In this document: positions 1-5,692 of the stretch, one piece after another
How the letters are laid out: the number at the start of each line of letters is the position of its first letter
Numbering within the stretch: the first letter of the stretch is position 1
NCBI GenBank assembly: GCA_021811025.1
Contig: JAJZPX010000075.1
Location: 1 to 8,546 of the forward strand
Length of the DNA: 8,546 nt
Source: Actinomycetes bacterium
GTDB lineage: Bacteria > Actinomycetota > Coriobacteriia > Anaerosomatales > JAJZPX01
Reading direction: 5' to 3'
Position numbers and translations under genes: made by a program
The notes under the pieces: generated by a model
Told to the model about the DNA's origin: nothing
Seen by the model: the letters and a program-made list of their open reading frames with translations, nothing else
The model's database searches: none

Positions 1-488
1 CCGGCACCCGGTCCGCGACCGCCGCGGAAGCCGCGACCGCCGCCGTTACCGGGACCCGCGCCCGTGCAGCCGGGGGCCGTCGAGCTGACGTTCGCGGTGA
101 TCCGCGTCTTCATGTTCGAGTACGCGGTGTCAGCCTGCGCCTGCGTGACCCGGCCGTCCTTCACCGCCGCGTCGAGCGCGGCCTTGCGAGCCTCGAGCGC
201 CGCCGAGACGACCTTGTCGGCCGAGACGTTCTTGGCCGACGCGATCGCGTCGAACGACTTGCCCGCCTGCCGGTCCGTGCGGACCTGGTCGACGGAAAGC
301 CCGGTCAGCTTCGCGACGATGTCCGCGAGCGTGGTGCCGGTCCAGCGTCCGCCGAGCCTCAGGCCGAGCCCGCTGCCCGGCCCCGCGGTCGACGTCGTGG
401 TCGCCGCGGACGCAAGCCCGAAGCTGCCGAGCACGAGCCCGGCGACGAGAGCGGCGGCCGCGATCGCCACCACCTTGCCCTTGCCCAT
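1..488 (-). CDS. secreted DUF2680-like small protein, C-terminus cut by window edge
   Basis: The reading frame has 162 complete codons and is still open at the left edge of the window. The ATG follows an AAGGAGGT ribosome binding site six bases upstream, which fixes the start. Residues 1-28 form a signal peptide: MGKGK, a hydrophobic core, then ASA. Residues 53-130 form a charged helical module: a LADIVAKLTGLSVDQV segment, then RQAGKSFDAIASAKNVS, then an ALEARKAALDAAVKDGRVTQ segment and a second helix. This 'slow-start helix, A(x)GKS, K/D-G-R-(I/V)TQ-Q-A' pattern resembles the DUF2680 family of small exported proteins of unknown function. From residue 139 the chain becomes a Gly/Arg-rich tail (GGGRGFRGGRG) with one Cys at 141. 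The function is unknown; export to the cell surface is likely. The gene has its own upstream region with a hairpin and phased repeats, so it is probably regulated separately from the gene behind it. Confidence 0.82.
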   Translation of the reverse strand, partial: MGKGKVVAIAAAALVAGLVLGSFGLASAATTTSTAGPGSGLGLRLGGRWTGTTLADIVAKLTGLSVDQVRTDRQAGKSFDAIASAKNVSADKVVSAALEARKAALDAAVKDGRVTQAQADTAYSNMKTRITANVSSTAPGCTGAGPGNGGGRGFRGGRGPGA

Positions 489-513
489 CGTGATACCTCC
501 TTCGTCAGGTTCC

Positions 514-534
514 GGCACGCCCTTCTCGCGTGCC
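514..534 (-). promoter_or_regulatory. perfect 7-bp hairpin in the leader of the DUF2680-like gene
   Basis: GGCACGC (514-520) and GCGTGCC (528-534) are perfect inverted repeats with a 7-base loop. They lie 26 bases upstream of the start codon at 488 and just before its ribosome binding site. On the minus strand no T-run follows, so it is a poor terminator for the gene at 612-1748. An mRNA leader structure or a protein-binding site is more likely. Confidence 0.4.
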
Positions 535-560
535 TGCTGAGAGGAGTGTGCCGCGCGCGA

Positions 561-598
561 GTGAAGACGGTGTGAACGCGCGGCGCTCGAAGAGTGAA
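561..598 (-). promoter_or_regulatory. three GTGAA direct repeats on an 11-bp phase (PHO-box-like operator)
   Basis: GTGAA occurs at 561-565, 572-576 and 594-598, with starts 11 and 22 bases apart. On the minus strand these read CTTCAC, GTTCAC, CTTCAC in the direction of the gene that starts at 488. OmpR/PhoB-family response regulators bind direct repeats with 11-bp periodicity, and the Streptomyces PhoP box is built from 11-nt units starting GTTCAC. The match in period and core is seen; the identity of the regulator is inferred. The site lies 73-110 bases upstream of the start codon, a normal activator position. Confidence 0.45.
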
Positions 599-611
599 GG
601 AAGCGGAAGCC

Positions 612-1748
612 CTACGCGGGGACGACGACCTCGACGTGCACGGGGACGACGCCGTCGAAGCCGAGCGCGTGCGCTGCCGCCGTCGAGAGGTCGAGACTGC
701 GGCCCGCGATGTAGGGGCCGCGGTCGGTGACGACCACGATCACGTGGCGGCCGTTGCACGAGACGGCGAGCAGCGTCCCGAACGGCAGCTCCTTGTTCGC
801 GCACGTGAGCTCGTACTCCTGGAACGGCCGCCCGGACGCCGAGGCGGTGGAGTTCGGCGGGGAGTTGTCGGCGTTGCCGTACGTGGACGAGACCCAGTCG
901 AACGAGACGCCCGTGGGCGTGTAGCGCGTAGCCTGGCCGGGAGGGATCAGGTACCGCTCGCCCGGGCGGCTGTCCACCGTCGCCCAGGCGCCGGGCCGCA
1001 GCGACGGCGCGGTCATCCATGACGCCCCGCCGACGGGGACGGCGGAGACGAAGGGTCCCGGCACCGGTGCGGGGGAGCGTCTCGCCTGGTCCTGCTGCTG
1101 CAGCAGCGTCGCCGCCTTCGAGTCCAGCGAGTCCACGTACGCCTGCTGCGAGGCGATCGCGCTCTCGATGCGCGAGCGGTCCGCGTCGGCCTGCGACTTC
1201 AGCGCGACGAGCTGCGCGTTGCGCTGCTCGAGCTCGGCCTGCAGCTGCGCGCTCTGCTCGCGCGCGTACCGCAGGTCGGCGAGGACCTGCGAGTCACGGT
1301 CCGAGAGGATCACGAGGAAGTCCGCTCGGTCGATGAAGTCGCGGAGCGACGTCGTGCCGAGCAGGAGGTCCATCGCGTCGAGCCCGCGCGAGCGGTAGAG
1401 GCGGTCGGCTTCCGCACCGAGCACCTGCTGGTCGGCCGCTATCGCCGCATCGAACCGGGCGACCTGCGTCGCGGTCTCGCTGATGTGCGCCCGCGTCCGC
1501 GCGATCTGCGCGGTGAGCGTGGTGAGGTCCGACATCCGCGTCGCGAGCTGCGACCGCATCGCGTCGAGCTGCGCCCGCGCCTGCGCCGCCTGCGCCTGCG
1601 CCGCGTTCAGCTGCGAGCTCGGCGCTACGGACGCGGTGACCGAGGCGGATGGCCTCGAAGGTGCCGCGTACGCGCGGACAGGCACCAGCACCACCGCGAG
1701 CACGGCCGCGACGAGCAGGGGACGGAGGGGAGGCGCGAGCGAACGCAT
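612..1748 (-). CDS. exported coiled-coil protein with C-terminal RlpA-like double-psi beta-barrel
   Basis: A 378-residue exported protein probably acting on or sensing peptidoglycan. Residues 1-29 are a signal peptide ending AYA. Residues 46-223 are a long Gln/Ala-rich coiled coil. In its middle (about 116-160) is a GLDAMDLLLGTTSLRDFIDR stretch followed by a DFLVILSDRDSQVL-type segment, which resembles the tip of the PcsB/CwlO coiled coil that FtsEX contacts in other Gram-positives. A Pro-rich linker follows, and residues 285-378 are an RlpA-like double-psi beta-barrel with STYG, TASASGRPF, LPFGT, VTDRGPY and RSLDLS motifs. The catalytic Asp of the family is present as D342. The His usually found in the AHKTLPFG motif is Asn here (N318 in TCANKELPFG), and C316/C331 could form a disulfide. 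The family role is a lytic transglycosylase or glycan-binding factor; with the His replaced, catalysis is uncertain. The start is fixed by AGAAGGAG four bases before the ATG. Alternative: a non-catalytic cell-wall binding protein. Confidence 0.88.
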   Translation of the reverse strand: MRSLAPPLRPLLVAAVLAVVLVPVRAYAAPSRPSASVTASVAPSSQLNAAQAQAAQARAQLDAMRSQLATRMSDLTTLTAQIARTRAHISETATQVARFDAAIAADQQVLGAEADRLYRSRGLDAMDLLLGTTSLRDFIDRADFLVILSDRDSQVLADLRYAREQSAQLQAELEQRNAQLVALKSQADADRSRIESAIASQQAYVDSLDSKAATLLQQQDQARRSPAPVPGPFVSAVPVGGASWMTAPSLRPGAWATVDSRPGERYLIPPGQATRYTPTGVSFDWVSSTYGNADNSPPNSTASASGRPFQEYELTCANKELPFGTLLAVSCNGRHVIVVVTDRGPYIAGRSLDLSTAAAHALGFDGVVPVHVEVVVPA

Positions 1749-1760
1749 GCGGCTCCTTCT

Positions 1761-1773
1761 GCAAGCAGCTTGC
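1761..1773. promoter_or_regulatory. 13-bp palindrome between divergent genes
   Basis: GCAAGC-A-GCTTGC is a perfect inverted repeat around one central base, 12 bases upstream of the minus-strand start at 1748 and next to its ribosome binding site. It could be an operator or an mRNA hairpin. The rest of the 1749-1853 divergent spacer shows no convincing -35/-10 pair. Confidence 0.25.
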
Positions 1774-1853
1774 CGAGAGGAGGAGAACGCGGTGGCAGCG
1801 ACGGTATCGCGCCTGGGGATGATAGCTGCTGAGGCTTCTCGAAGGGGGACGGC

Positions 1854-3758
1854 TTGGCGCTCGGCATGCCCAGCACAGCGACGTACGCGCTCTCGACACT
1901 CGCCGTCGCGGCGCTCGCGTTCCTGCCGGGACTCCCGCTAGCCGCCGGGCTCGCGCGCCGCGCCCGCTGGCGCCTGCCCGCCGTGCTGTGCGCGTCGTTC
2001 GCGCTGCAGCTCGGGATCGTCGGCGCCGTCGCTCTGATCGCGCGCCTGCTCGGGCTGACGCTCGCGGCCGTGTTCGCAGCGAGCGCGGTCGTGCTCGCGC
2101 TCGGCGGGATCGCTGCGCTGTGGCCGCCACGGCGAGGCGACTTCGGCGTCCGCGACCTCGACCTCGGCCTCCCCGCTCTCACGTTCGGCGCCGTCGGCCT
2201 CGCGCTCGGCATCGCGGAGCGAACGTGGTTCTCGCGGATGGCCGACGCCTTCTACCATCTCGCCGCGGTCCGCTCGCTGCTCGCAACGGGGCGGCCGATG
2301 GTGACGGACCCCATGTTCGGCACGTCGACGAGCGGGCTCGATCCCACGACGGGCGTCTGGCACACCGTCCTCGCCGCATGGTCGAAGGCGACCGGGCTCG
2401 ACGTGGCCGCGTGGTTGTGGCCTGGCGCGGTCGGCGTCGCCGCCGCGCTGCTGTTGATGGGCTTCTGGGAACTCGCCCGAAGGCTGTCGGGCTCGGACGC
2501 TGCGGCGACGTTCGGCACGCTGGCGTGGCTCGCCGTCGGACTGACTGCGGACGTGAGGTGGGCGGCGTACCCGAACCGCCTGTCGCTCGGAGTCGCTTTC
2601 GTCGCCCTCGCCTCGCTCGCCTCGCTGACGGTCTCGCCTGAGTGGCCGGACGCCTTGCTGGCCGTCGTGGCCGCGTCCGGGGCGGCCGCGATGCACATGG
2701 CGGCCGCGGCGATGCTCGCCGCCGCCGGTGCGCTGCTGCTCGCCATGCTCCTCGCGCGCGCCGGGCTCGACCGCGTGCGGCGGCGCGCGTGCGACGTGCG
2801 CCCCGCGCTCGCCCTAGCGGGCGTGGGTGCGGCCGCGAGCGGGCTGGCGTTGCCGCTGCTGCTGCCGAAGGTCCCGCTCGTCCGAGCGTCCGTGCTCGTG
2901 GCGTTCCAGGCCGAGAAGCTCGCGCTCGGCGTCGTGAAGCTGCCCGGCGGGCTGCTCGTGGACGCGCCCGGCCACCTGATGAAGATCGCGCCGCCACTCT
3001 TCGCCCTGGGCGCCGCGACAGCGCTGTTCGCGGCGGTGCGCGCGTTCCGCGGACACGAGCCGCGCGACCTCGTGGCCGCCGCGCTCGCGGGGCTGCCGGT
3101 GGCGCTGCTGGCCGACCCGCCCGTCACGACCCCGCTGCTGCAGGCGTCGTACTACCTGACCGAGCGCATCGCCATCCTGCTGCCGTTCACGGTGTTCCTC
3201 GGCGTTGCGTGGGCGCTCGGGCAGCCCGCGCGCTCGCGGCCGATGCGCGCCGGCGTCACGCTCGCGGTCGCCGCGGCGCTGGCCCTCACCGCCGTCTCCG
3301 CGGCGCTGGGCTCGCACTCGCTCTCGCCGCGCTCGCGCGACTCGGTCTTCGCCAGCCGCAGGGACGACGTCCGCAGCCGGTGGGGCGCCGGCACGATGCG
3401 GGCGCTCTCGGCCGAGTTCGGCGAGCGCTACCCCGTCGTCGCAAGCGACACGCGGACGAGCTACTACCTCGCAGGGGTCCTGCCGGTCGCCGTCGTCGCC
3501 GTCACCTCACAGCACACCGCGTTCGCGATCGAGGCGGTCGACGGGCAGCGACGGCGCGACGACATGTACGCGGTGACGTCACCGGACGCGAGCGAGGCAC
3601 GGCGCCGCGAGATCCTGCTGCGCCGCCGCGCCGACTACGTGGTGATGCCGAAGTCGGGCGACACCGAGCGCTCCGTCGAGGCGATGCTGCGCGAGCCCGG
3701 CCTGCTGCGGCTCGTGGTCGACACTCCCTCGATGGCGGTCTTCCGCGTGCTGCGGTAG
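1854..3758 (+). CDS. polytopic membrane protein, GT-C glycosyltransferase-like
   Basis: A 634-residue protein with roughly ten or more hydrophobic segments between residues 8 and 485, followed by a soluble C-terminal domain (about 495-634). In the first large extracytoplasmic loop, after the segment at 105-120, there is a RMADAFYH motif (D131, Y134, H135). An acidic residue in this loop is typical of GT-C fold transferases, which use lipid-phosphate sugar donors on the outer face of the membrane. A second loop carries SYYLTERI (432-439). The C-terminal domain, with its PVVASDTRTSYYLAG and YVVMPKSG segments and a final strand MAVFRVL, resembles the tail domains of large uncharacterised membrane glycosyltransferases. 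The start is TTG: GAAGGGGG lies five bases before it, while the ATG 12 bases later would be too far from that site. No substrate can be named. The neighbouring deacetylase and RlpA-like protein suggest a cell-envelope glycan. A plain transport or polymerase role cannot be excluded. Confidence 0.72.
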   Translation: MALGMPSTATYALSTLAVAALAFLPGLPLAAGLARRARWRLPAVLCASFALQLGIVGAVALIARLLGLTLAAVFAASAVVLALGGIAALWPPRRGDFGVRDLDLGLPALTFGAVGLALGIAERTWFSRMADAFYHLAAVRSLLATGRPMVTDPMFGTSTSGLDPTTGVWHTVLAAWSKATGLDVAAWLWPGAVGVAAALLLMGFWELARRLSGSDAAATFGTLAWLAVGLTADVRWAAYPNRLSLGVAFVALASLASLTVSPEWPDALLAVVAASGAAAMHMAAAAMLAAAGALLLAMLLARAGLDRVRRRACDVRPALALAGVGAAASGLALPLLLPKVPLVRASVLVAFQAEKLALGVVKLPGGLLVDAPGHLMKIAPPLFALGAATALFAAVRAFRGHEPRDLVAAALAGLPVALLADPPVTTPLLQASYYLTERIAILLPFTVFLGVAWALGQPARSRPMRAGVTLAVAAALALTAVSAALGSHSLSPRSRDSVFASRRDDVRSRWGAGTMRALSAEFGERYPVVASDTRTSYYLAGVLPVAVVAVTSQHTAFAIEAVDGQRRRDDMYAVTSPDASEARRREILLRRRADYVVMPKSGDTERSVEAMLREPGLLRLVVDTPSMAVFRVLR

Positions 3759-3769
3759 CGGCCGCTACC
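3754..3769. terminator. 16-bp perfect palindrome spanning both convergent stop codons
   Basis: GGTAGCGGCCGCTACC is fully self-complementary. It contains the TAG stop of the membrane protein (3756-3758) and, on the other strand, the TAG stop of the deacetylase (3767-3765), which are six bases apart. The transcript of either strand could fold GGTAGC against GCTACC with a GGCC loop. It lacks a clear U-run, so it is at best a weak bidirectional terminator or transcript-end stabiliser. Confidence 0.4.
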
Positions 3770-4667
3770 CCCGCCGCGCAGCCTCGATCGCCTCGGTCAG
3801 CGTGACGACCTCGTATCCGCGGCGATGCAGCGAGCGCAGAATGCCCGGCAGGGCCTCGACCGTCCTCGGGTTCGTCTCGTGCAGCAGGATGATCGCGCCG
3901 GGATGGACGTTCTCGAGCACCGACGACGCGATCCGCTCGGGCGTGAACGTCGGCACCGTGTCGTTGCCGAAGTCGTCCCAGAACACGTCCCGCTTGCCGA
4001 GCGACCTGATCGCGTCGAGCCCCGTCCAGTCCGCCCACCCCGCCATCGGCCGCACCCACCTCGGGCGTACGCCGACGTAGCGGACGAACACGGCTTCCGC
4101 GTCGCGGATCTCCCGCACGTCGTCGTCGAAGCCCCTCGCGAGCAGCGACGAGTGGTCCAACGTGTGGTTCCCTATCTCGCTGCCCTCGGCGATCACCTGC
4201 GGGAGAACCGAGTGGCGGACCGCGGCGCGGCGGCCGACGAAGAAGAACGTCGCGTGCGCGTCGTGACGCCTGAGTATCGAGAGGACCTGCGTGGTGTTCT
4301 GCGACGGCCCGTCGTCGAACGTGAGCACGACGCGCCGGCCGGCGCCGGGCACGTTCTTGATCGCGTCCTCGAGGAGGTAGTCCGGAGGGGCGAGATGGAG
4401 CGCGCGAAGGTCCAGCAGGTGGCGTTCGGCGGGCGAGAGCGACGCCGTCGCGGGGACGCTGGGTGTCGCTGTCTCGCTCGGCATCTCGGAAGGCACGCGG
4501 TAGAGGTGGTCGTTCGGGTTCCCCGCGAGCGCCGTCCTCGAAGGGAACGACGCGATCCGATGCGCCACGGGCGGAGGGGAGCCCGAAGTGCGCGCGGTGA
4601 AGACCGCCGCGGAGACGGACACGAGCGCGATGGCGATGAGCGATGCGTATGCGCGATCCGGCTTCAA
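3765..4667 (-). CDS. membrane-anchored NodB-family polysaccharide deacetylase
   Basis: A 300-residue metal-dependent deacetylase that would remove acetyl groups from N-acetyl sugars of peptidoglycan or a surface polysaccharide. Residues 1-25 (MKPDRAYASLIAIALVSVSA and on) are an N-terminal membrane anchor or signal, followed by a Ser/Pro/Thr-rich spacer to about 105. The NodB core follows: motif 1 TFDDGPS (D118 catalytic base, D119 metal ligand), motif 2 HTLDH (H168 and H172 metal ligands), motif 3 RPMAGW (R206), motif 4 WDDFGND (230-236), and motif 5 LLHETN (H263). All expected catalytic residues are present, so it should be active. The frame stays open far upstream through the antitoxin gene, but the true start is the TTG at 4667: GGAGGT sits seven bases before it and it gives a short positive N-terminus followed directly by a hydrophobic segment. 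The gene is convergent with the GT-C-like gene and divergent from the antitoxin. The fold and chemistry are certain; the substrate is not. Confidence 0.93.
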   Translation of the reverse strand: MKPDRAYASLIAIALVSVSAAVFTARTSGSPPPVAHRIASFPSRTALAGNPNDHLYRVPSEMPSETATPSVPATASLSPAERHLLDLRALHLAPPDYLLEDAIKNVPGAGRRVVLTFDDGPSQNTTQVLSILRRHDAHATFFFVGRRAAVRHSVLPQVIAEGSEIGNHTLDHSSLLARGFDDDVREIRDAEAVFVRYVGVRPRWVRPMAGWADWTGLDAIRSLGKRDVFWDDFGNDTVPTFTPERIASSVLENVHPGAIILLHETNPRTVEALPGILRSLHRRGYEVVTLTEAIEAARRG

Positions 4668-4748
4668 CCCGGCGACCTCCGCGAAGGCGAGGGGGATCAG
4701 GACGCCCGTGGCCGCCGCAACAATCGTGCCGCGGGGGGCGAGGCGGGT

Positions 4749-4782
4749 TTGCGCGAGTTGACTGTGACAATGGTGTGCGCAA
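4749..4782 (+). promoter_or_regulatory. TTGCGC/GCGCAA inverted repeat around a TTGACT box, likely antitoxin operator
   Basis: TTGCGC (4749-4754) and GCGCAA (4777-4782) are perfect 6-bp inverted repeats with a 22-base spacer. TTGACT (4758-4763), a good -35 candidate, lies inside; the -10 downstream is poor (around GCGATACG, 4784-4791, which would give a long spacer). The site is 24-58 bases before the antitoxin start. Phd/YefM antitoxins usually repress their own promoter by binding palindromes, so autoregulation is a fair inference. Confidence 0.4.
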
Positions 4783-4806
4783 TGCGATACGCGATTGGAG
4801 GCCGTC

Positions 4807-5202
4807 ATGAGGTTCGTGAGCGTCAGGGATCTTCGCGGCAAGTCCGGTGAGGTCTGGAAGGACCTGCCGGAGGAGCGGGAGATGGTGATCACCAGCAACG
4901 GCAGGCCGGTCGCGATTCTCGCCGCGGTGAACGAGTCCACCCTCGAGGAGTCGCTCGCTGCCTTCCGCAAGGCCCGAGCGGTCGATGCCGTCGCGAAGCT
5001 GCAGCGCGAGTCGGTCTCGCGCGGGACCGACAAGCCGACCGAGAAGGAAATCGACGCCGAGATCGCGGACGTCCGGTCCAAGCGCAAGGAGCGAGGATCG
5101 TCCTCGACACGAACGTGCTGGTCGCCGGGCTGCTCTCGCCCTTCGGTGCGCATCGCTGCGAAAGACGACAGCGGCCCCGCCCGAAGGCGGAGCCGTAGCT
5201 GA
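4807..5202 (+). CDS. Phd/YefM-family antitoxin, stop lost and C-terminus extended
   Basis: The first 94 residues read as a complete type II antitoxin. They hold MRFVSVRDLR-GKSGEVWKDL at the start, a central VITSNGRPVAIL strand segment typical of the Phd/YefM DNA-binding fold, and a charged helical tail (about 46-95: TLEESLAAFRKARAV and then EKEIDAEIADVRSKRK) of the type that wraps the toxin. Antitoxins of this pattern are known to precede COG1569-type PIN toxins, and a PIN fragment lies in the next frame. The ATG at 4807 has GGAGG five bases before it, so a TTG 12 bases upstream is not needed. After residue 96 the frame has no stop and reads through the toxin fragment and a hairpin for about 35 more residues (Ser/Arg-rich, no recognisable fold). 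The native end was probably near KERG. The N-terminal domain may still bind DNA; neutralising a toxin is moot because the local toxin is broken. Confidence 0.82.
   Translation: MRFVSVRDLRGKSGEVWKDLPEEREMVITSNGRPVAILAAVNESTLEESLAAFRKARAVDAVAKLQRESVSRGTDKPTEKEIDAEIADVRSKRKERGSSSTRTCWSPGCSRPSVRIAAKDDSGPARRRSRS
5094..5198 (+). pseudogene. truncated PIN-domain toxin remnant (VapC/COG1569-like)
   Basis: In the frame +2 to the antitoxin the sequence reads RIVLDTNVLVAGLLSPFGAH, the classic N-terminal strand and first catalytic Asp (LDTN) of a PIN-domain ribonuclease. It then stops making sense and ends at TAG after 35 codons; intact PIN toxins are about 130-145 residues and need three or four acidic residues, so about three quarters of the protein and most of the active site are missing. 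No ATG, GTG or TTG occurs in frame ahead of the LDTN motif, although AAGGAG (5086-5091) is at the right place for a ribosome binding site. Loss of three bases (as in ATG or TGA) at GCGAGG would remove both an ATGA overlap, i.e. the antitoxin stop, and the toxin start. The frame breaks at the GC hairpin that follows. It is inactive as a toxin. Confidence 0.75.
5172..5195 (+). terminator. GC-rich hairpin with CGAA loop at the end of the toxin remnant
   Basis: CGGCCCCGCC pairs with GGCGGAGCCG around a CGAA loop: nine of ten pairs, with one C-A mismatch. It resembles a rho-independent terminator stem in a GC-rich genome but lacks a U-run afterwards. GACAGCG occurs just before it (5167-5173) and just after it (5201-5207), so the hairpin is flanked by 7-bp direct repeats, which may mark how it arrived. 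Confidence 0.5.
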
Positions 5203-5249
5203 CAGCGTTCAGCGGGGAGCCCGACCGCTCATCGGGACTGCCGGCCGTA

Positions 5250-5289
5250 GGGGCCGTGGGGGCCGCCGGGGCCGCAGGGGCGCAGGGGG
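5250..5289 (+). other. G-quadruplex-capable tract
   Basis: Five G-runs lie at 5250-5253, 5258-5262, 5268-5271, 5277-5280 and 5285-5289, separated by four or five bases. Runs of four or more G with short loops meet the usual rule for an intramolecular quadruplex. The tract lies on the coding strand 83-122 bases upstream of the small secreted gene at 5372, so it could fold in the non-template DNA strand or in a leader RNA. Folding is predicted, not shown. Confidence 0.55.
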
Positions 5290-5301
5290 TAGTTCCGAAA
5301 C

Positions 5302-5348
5302 CTTGACAAGCACTCTAGCTTCCTGCTTCCGGTGTCAAGAGCAGGAAG
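5302..5348 (+). promoter_or_regulatory. two mutually exclusive inverted repeats in the leader of the 5372 gene
   Basis: Repeat A pairs CTTGACA (5302-5308) with TGTCAAG (5333-5339). Repeat B pairs CTTCCTGCT (5319-5327) with AGCAGGAAG (5340-5348). Both are perfect. One arm of B lies in the loop of A and one arm of A lies in the loop of B, so in RNA only one can form unless a pseudoknot does. This arrangement can be an attenuator-like switch, a pseudoknot, or overlapping operators. TTGACA inside repeat A resembles a -35 box but no -10 lies at the right distance. Confidence 0.45.
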
Positions 5349-5371
5349 GTCGGCGGTCAGAGGGGGTTCGC

Positions 5372-5665
5372 ATGTATCTTCTCGCACGACTTGCGGCCGC
5401 AACCGCGATTGCCGAAGCACTTCTGCTCGGAGCCGCGCAGCCCGCGTTCGCGGTCAATAATCGTGGGTGGGCTGGCGGATGGAACAACTACGTGAACAGG
5501 GGCGTCAAGGCGACGATCGAAACCGCAGATCCCTACTCACCATCACCCGGCGACAGCAGCGCCTGGGTCATGACGCTCCTCTGGCCCACCCCGACTACGC
5601 CAGACGGGGAGTACATTCAGATCGGATGGCTCAAGGATGTCGACCGGTCCGTCTATCGGCCGTAG
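5372..5665 (+). CDS. small secreted protein of unknown function
   Basis: A 97-residue protein with a signal peptide at 1-27 (cleavage after AFA) and a mature part of only about 70 residues. The start has AGGGGG five bases upstream. The mature sequence is Trp/Tyr-rich, with GWAGGWNNYVN (32-42), RGVKATIET (43-51), SSAWVM (62-67) and EYIQIGW (80-86). A strand pattern of 'GV-A-I-T ... S-WVM ... IQIGW' is seen in beta-rich secreted proteins of unknown function in bacteria, usually in longer chains that continue past the IQ-GW strand. Here the protein stops 11 residues after it, and no other frame continues the pattern, so it may be shortened. No Cys is present. It lies 27 bases ahead of the next gene on the same strand and is probably co-transcribed. 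Codon use is more A/T-tolerant than in the flanking genes (for example AAT AAT CGT), which suggests an accessory origin. No function can be assigned. Confidence 0.75.
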   Translation: MYLLARLAAATAIAEALLLGAAQPAFAVNNRGWAGGWNNYVNRGVKATIETADPYSPSPGDSSAWVMTLLWPTPTTPDGEYIQIGWLKDVDRSVYRP

Positions 5666-5692
5666 CCGAGCGAGGGCTAGGAGGGCACCGGA

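Noticed and set aside
64..540. Plus-strand open frame opposite the DUF2680-like gene
   Set aside because: The minus strand has a signal peptide, a family-like pattern and an AAGGAGGT site; the plus frame has none of these.
4795..4806. TTG start for the antitoxin
   Set aside because: GGAGG overlaps this codon and is correctly spaced for the ATG at 4807.
4668..5153. 162-codon upstream extension of the deacetylase
   Set aside because: It is antisense to a clear antitoxin gene, has no family pattern, and a better ribosome binding site and membrane anchor start at 4667.
5303..5308. TTGACA as a -35 promoter box
   Set aside because: No -10-like hexamer lies 16-18 bases downstream; the bases are part of a perfect inverted repeat instead.
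5229..5420. Minus-strand frame ending in a collagen-like GPGGPHGPYG tail
   Set aside because: The Gly-Pro pattern comes from the G-run tract; there is no credible start or ribosome binding site and the rest has no pattern.
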